Shown: positions 63,865 through 64,000 of the stretch, piece after piece
Layout of the letters: the number at the start of each line of letters is the position of its first letter
Numbering within the stretch: the stretch's first letter is position 1
Origin: Thiomonas delicata
GTDB taxonomy: Bacteria > Pseudomonadota > Gammaproteobacteria > Burkholderiales > Burkholderiaceae_C
Assembly (NCBI RefSeq): GCF_900088825.1
Contig: NZ_LT592170.1
Location: 1,744,109 to 1,808,108 of the forward strand
Length of the DNA: 64,000 nt
Reading direction: 5' to 3'
Program-made: the position numbers and the translations under genes
Notes under the pieces: model-generated
Told to the model about the DNA's origin: nothing
The model's input: only the letters and a program-made list of their open reading frames with translations
Database searches by the model: none

Positions 63865-63902
63865 ATTGTGTTGATGACCTAAGTTCCGTTAGAGGGCGAG
63901 CC

Positions 63903-64000
63903 GTGGCAAAAACGACTACTACGCGCAAATCCGTGGACTCCGATGCCGATGTTCTGGCCAGCAAGCCGCAGGCATCCAAGGAATCCAATCCCTGGGATCT
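63903..64000 (+). CDS. Partial gene of unclear identity (N-terminus only)
   Basis: A GTG start preceded by AGAGGGCGAG opens a frame that reads (M)AKTTTTRKSVDSDADVLAS and continues to the window end without a stop (32 codons). The hydrophilic, Lys/Ser/Thr-rich start is common among betaproteobacterial DksA-type or sigma-factor N-termini, but the fragment is too short to decide. It has its own promoter and a leader hairpin. Confidence 0.5.
   Translation, partial: MAKTTTTRKSVDSDADVLASKPQASKESNPWD

Overview
The window looks like a core chromosomal segment of a high-GC betaproteobacterium of the order Burkholderiales. Three layouts point there: the supraoperon truA-trpF-trpB-trpA-accD-folC-SPOR-cvpA-purF-metZ, the block mdh | gntR-sdhCDAB-sdhE-gltA, and leuCDB-asd-fimV. 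The genus is not provable from the sequence; a Thiomonas-like chemolithotroph is only a guess. I see no rRNA, CRISPR array, insertion sequence or intact phage. There are two tRNA genes, Arg(CCG) and Ala(CGC).

Region 1 (1-6820) holds two divergent lipid/polyene-type gene groups. The leftward group is an acyl carrier protein, a COG4648 membrane protein, an acyl/aryl-AMP ligase and the start of a hot-dog dehydratase, in the order known from aryl-polyene clusters. The rightward group is an ACP, a ketosynthase, a PAP2 phosphatase-like membrane protein and a second hot-dog dehydratase. Two secreted Pro/Val/Tyr-rich paralogs lie between them. Region 2 (6916-10705) has glnS, a 2-oxoglutarate/Fe(II) dioxygenase and an NAD-type isocitrate dehydrogenase.

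Region 3 (10771-16158) is a leftward redox operon: a di-haem peroxidase lipoprotein, a coiled-coil porin, an FMN-binding protein, ApbE, a His-rich membrane protein and a small secreted protein. A near-perfect Fur-box palindrome lies in its promoter region. This is the best candidate for a poorly described system: iron-regulated electron transfer outside the cytoplasm based on flavin and haem.

Region 4 (16317-25888) is mixed: purU, a SnoaL-like protein, a YheT hydrolase, a membrane cytochrome c, tRNA-Arg, a cold-shock protein, a RIO-type kinase, a 39-aa membrane protein, an O-methyltransferase, an unusual MazG-PIN fusion, and small stress-type proteins ending at tRNA-Ala. Region 5 (25901-31135) is a peroxide-stress group (YaaA, DUF3501, a GlpC/HdrD-like Fe-S protein, rubrerythrin), followed by a VOC protein and a hydroxyacid dehydrogenase.

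Region 6 (31196-45164) is a carbon-metabolism hub. Leftward run mdh, prpB, prpC, a secreted protein, prpD and acnA (citric acid plus methylcitrate cycles). Rightward run a GntR regulator, sdhCDAB, sdhE and gltA. A near-palindromic operator candidate sits in the shared intergenic region. Region 7 (45240-63740) holds leucine, aspartate-semialdehyde, tryptophan, fatty-acid, folate, purine and methionine genes in tight series, then gltX and the first codons of a further gene.
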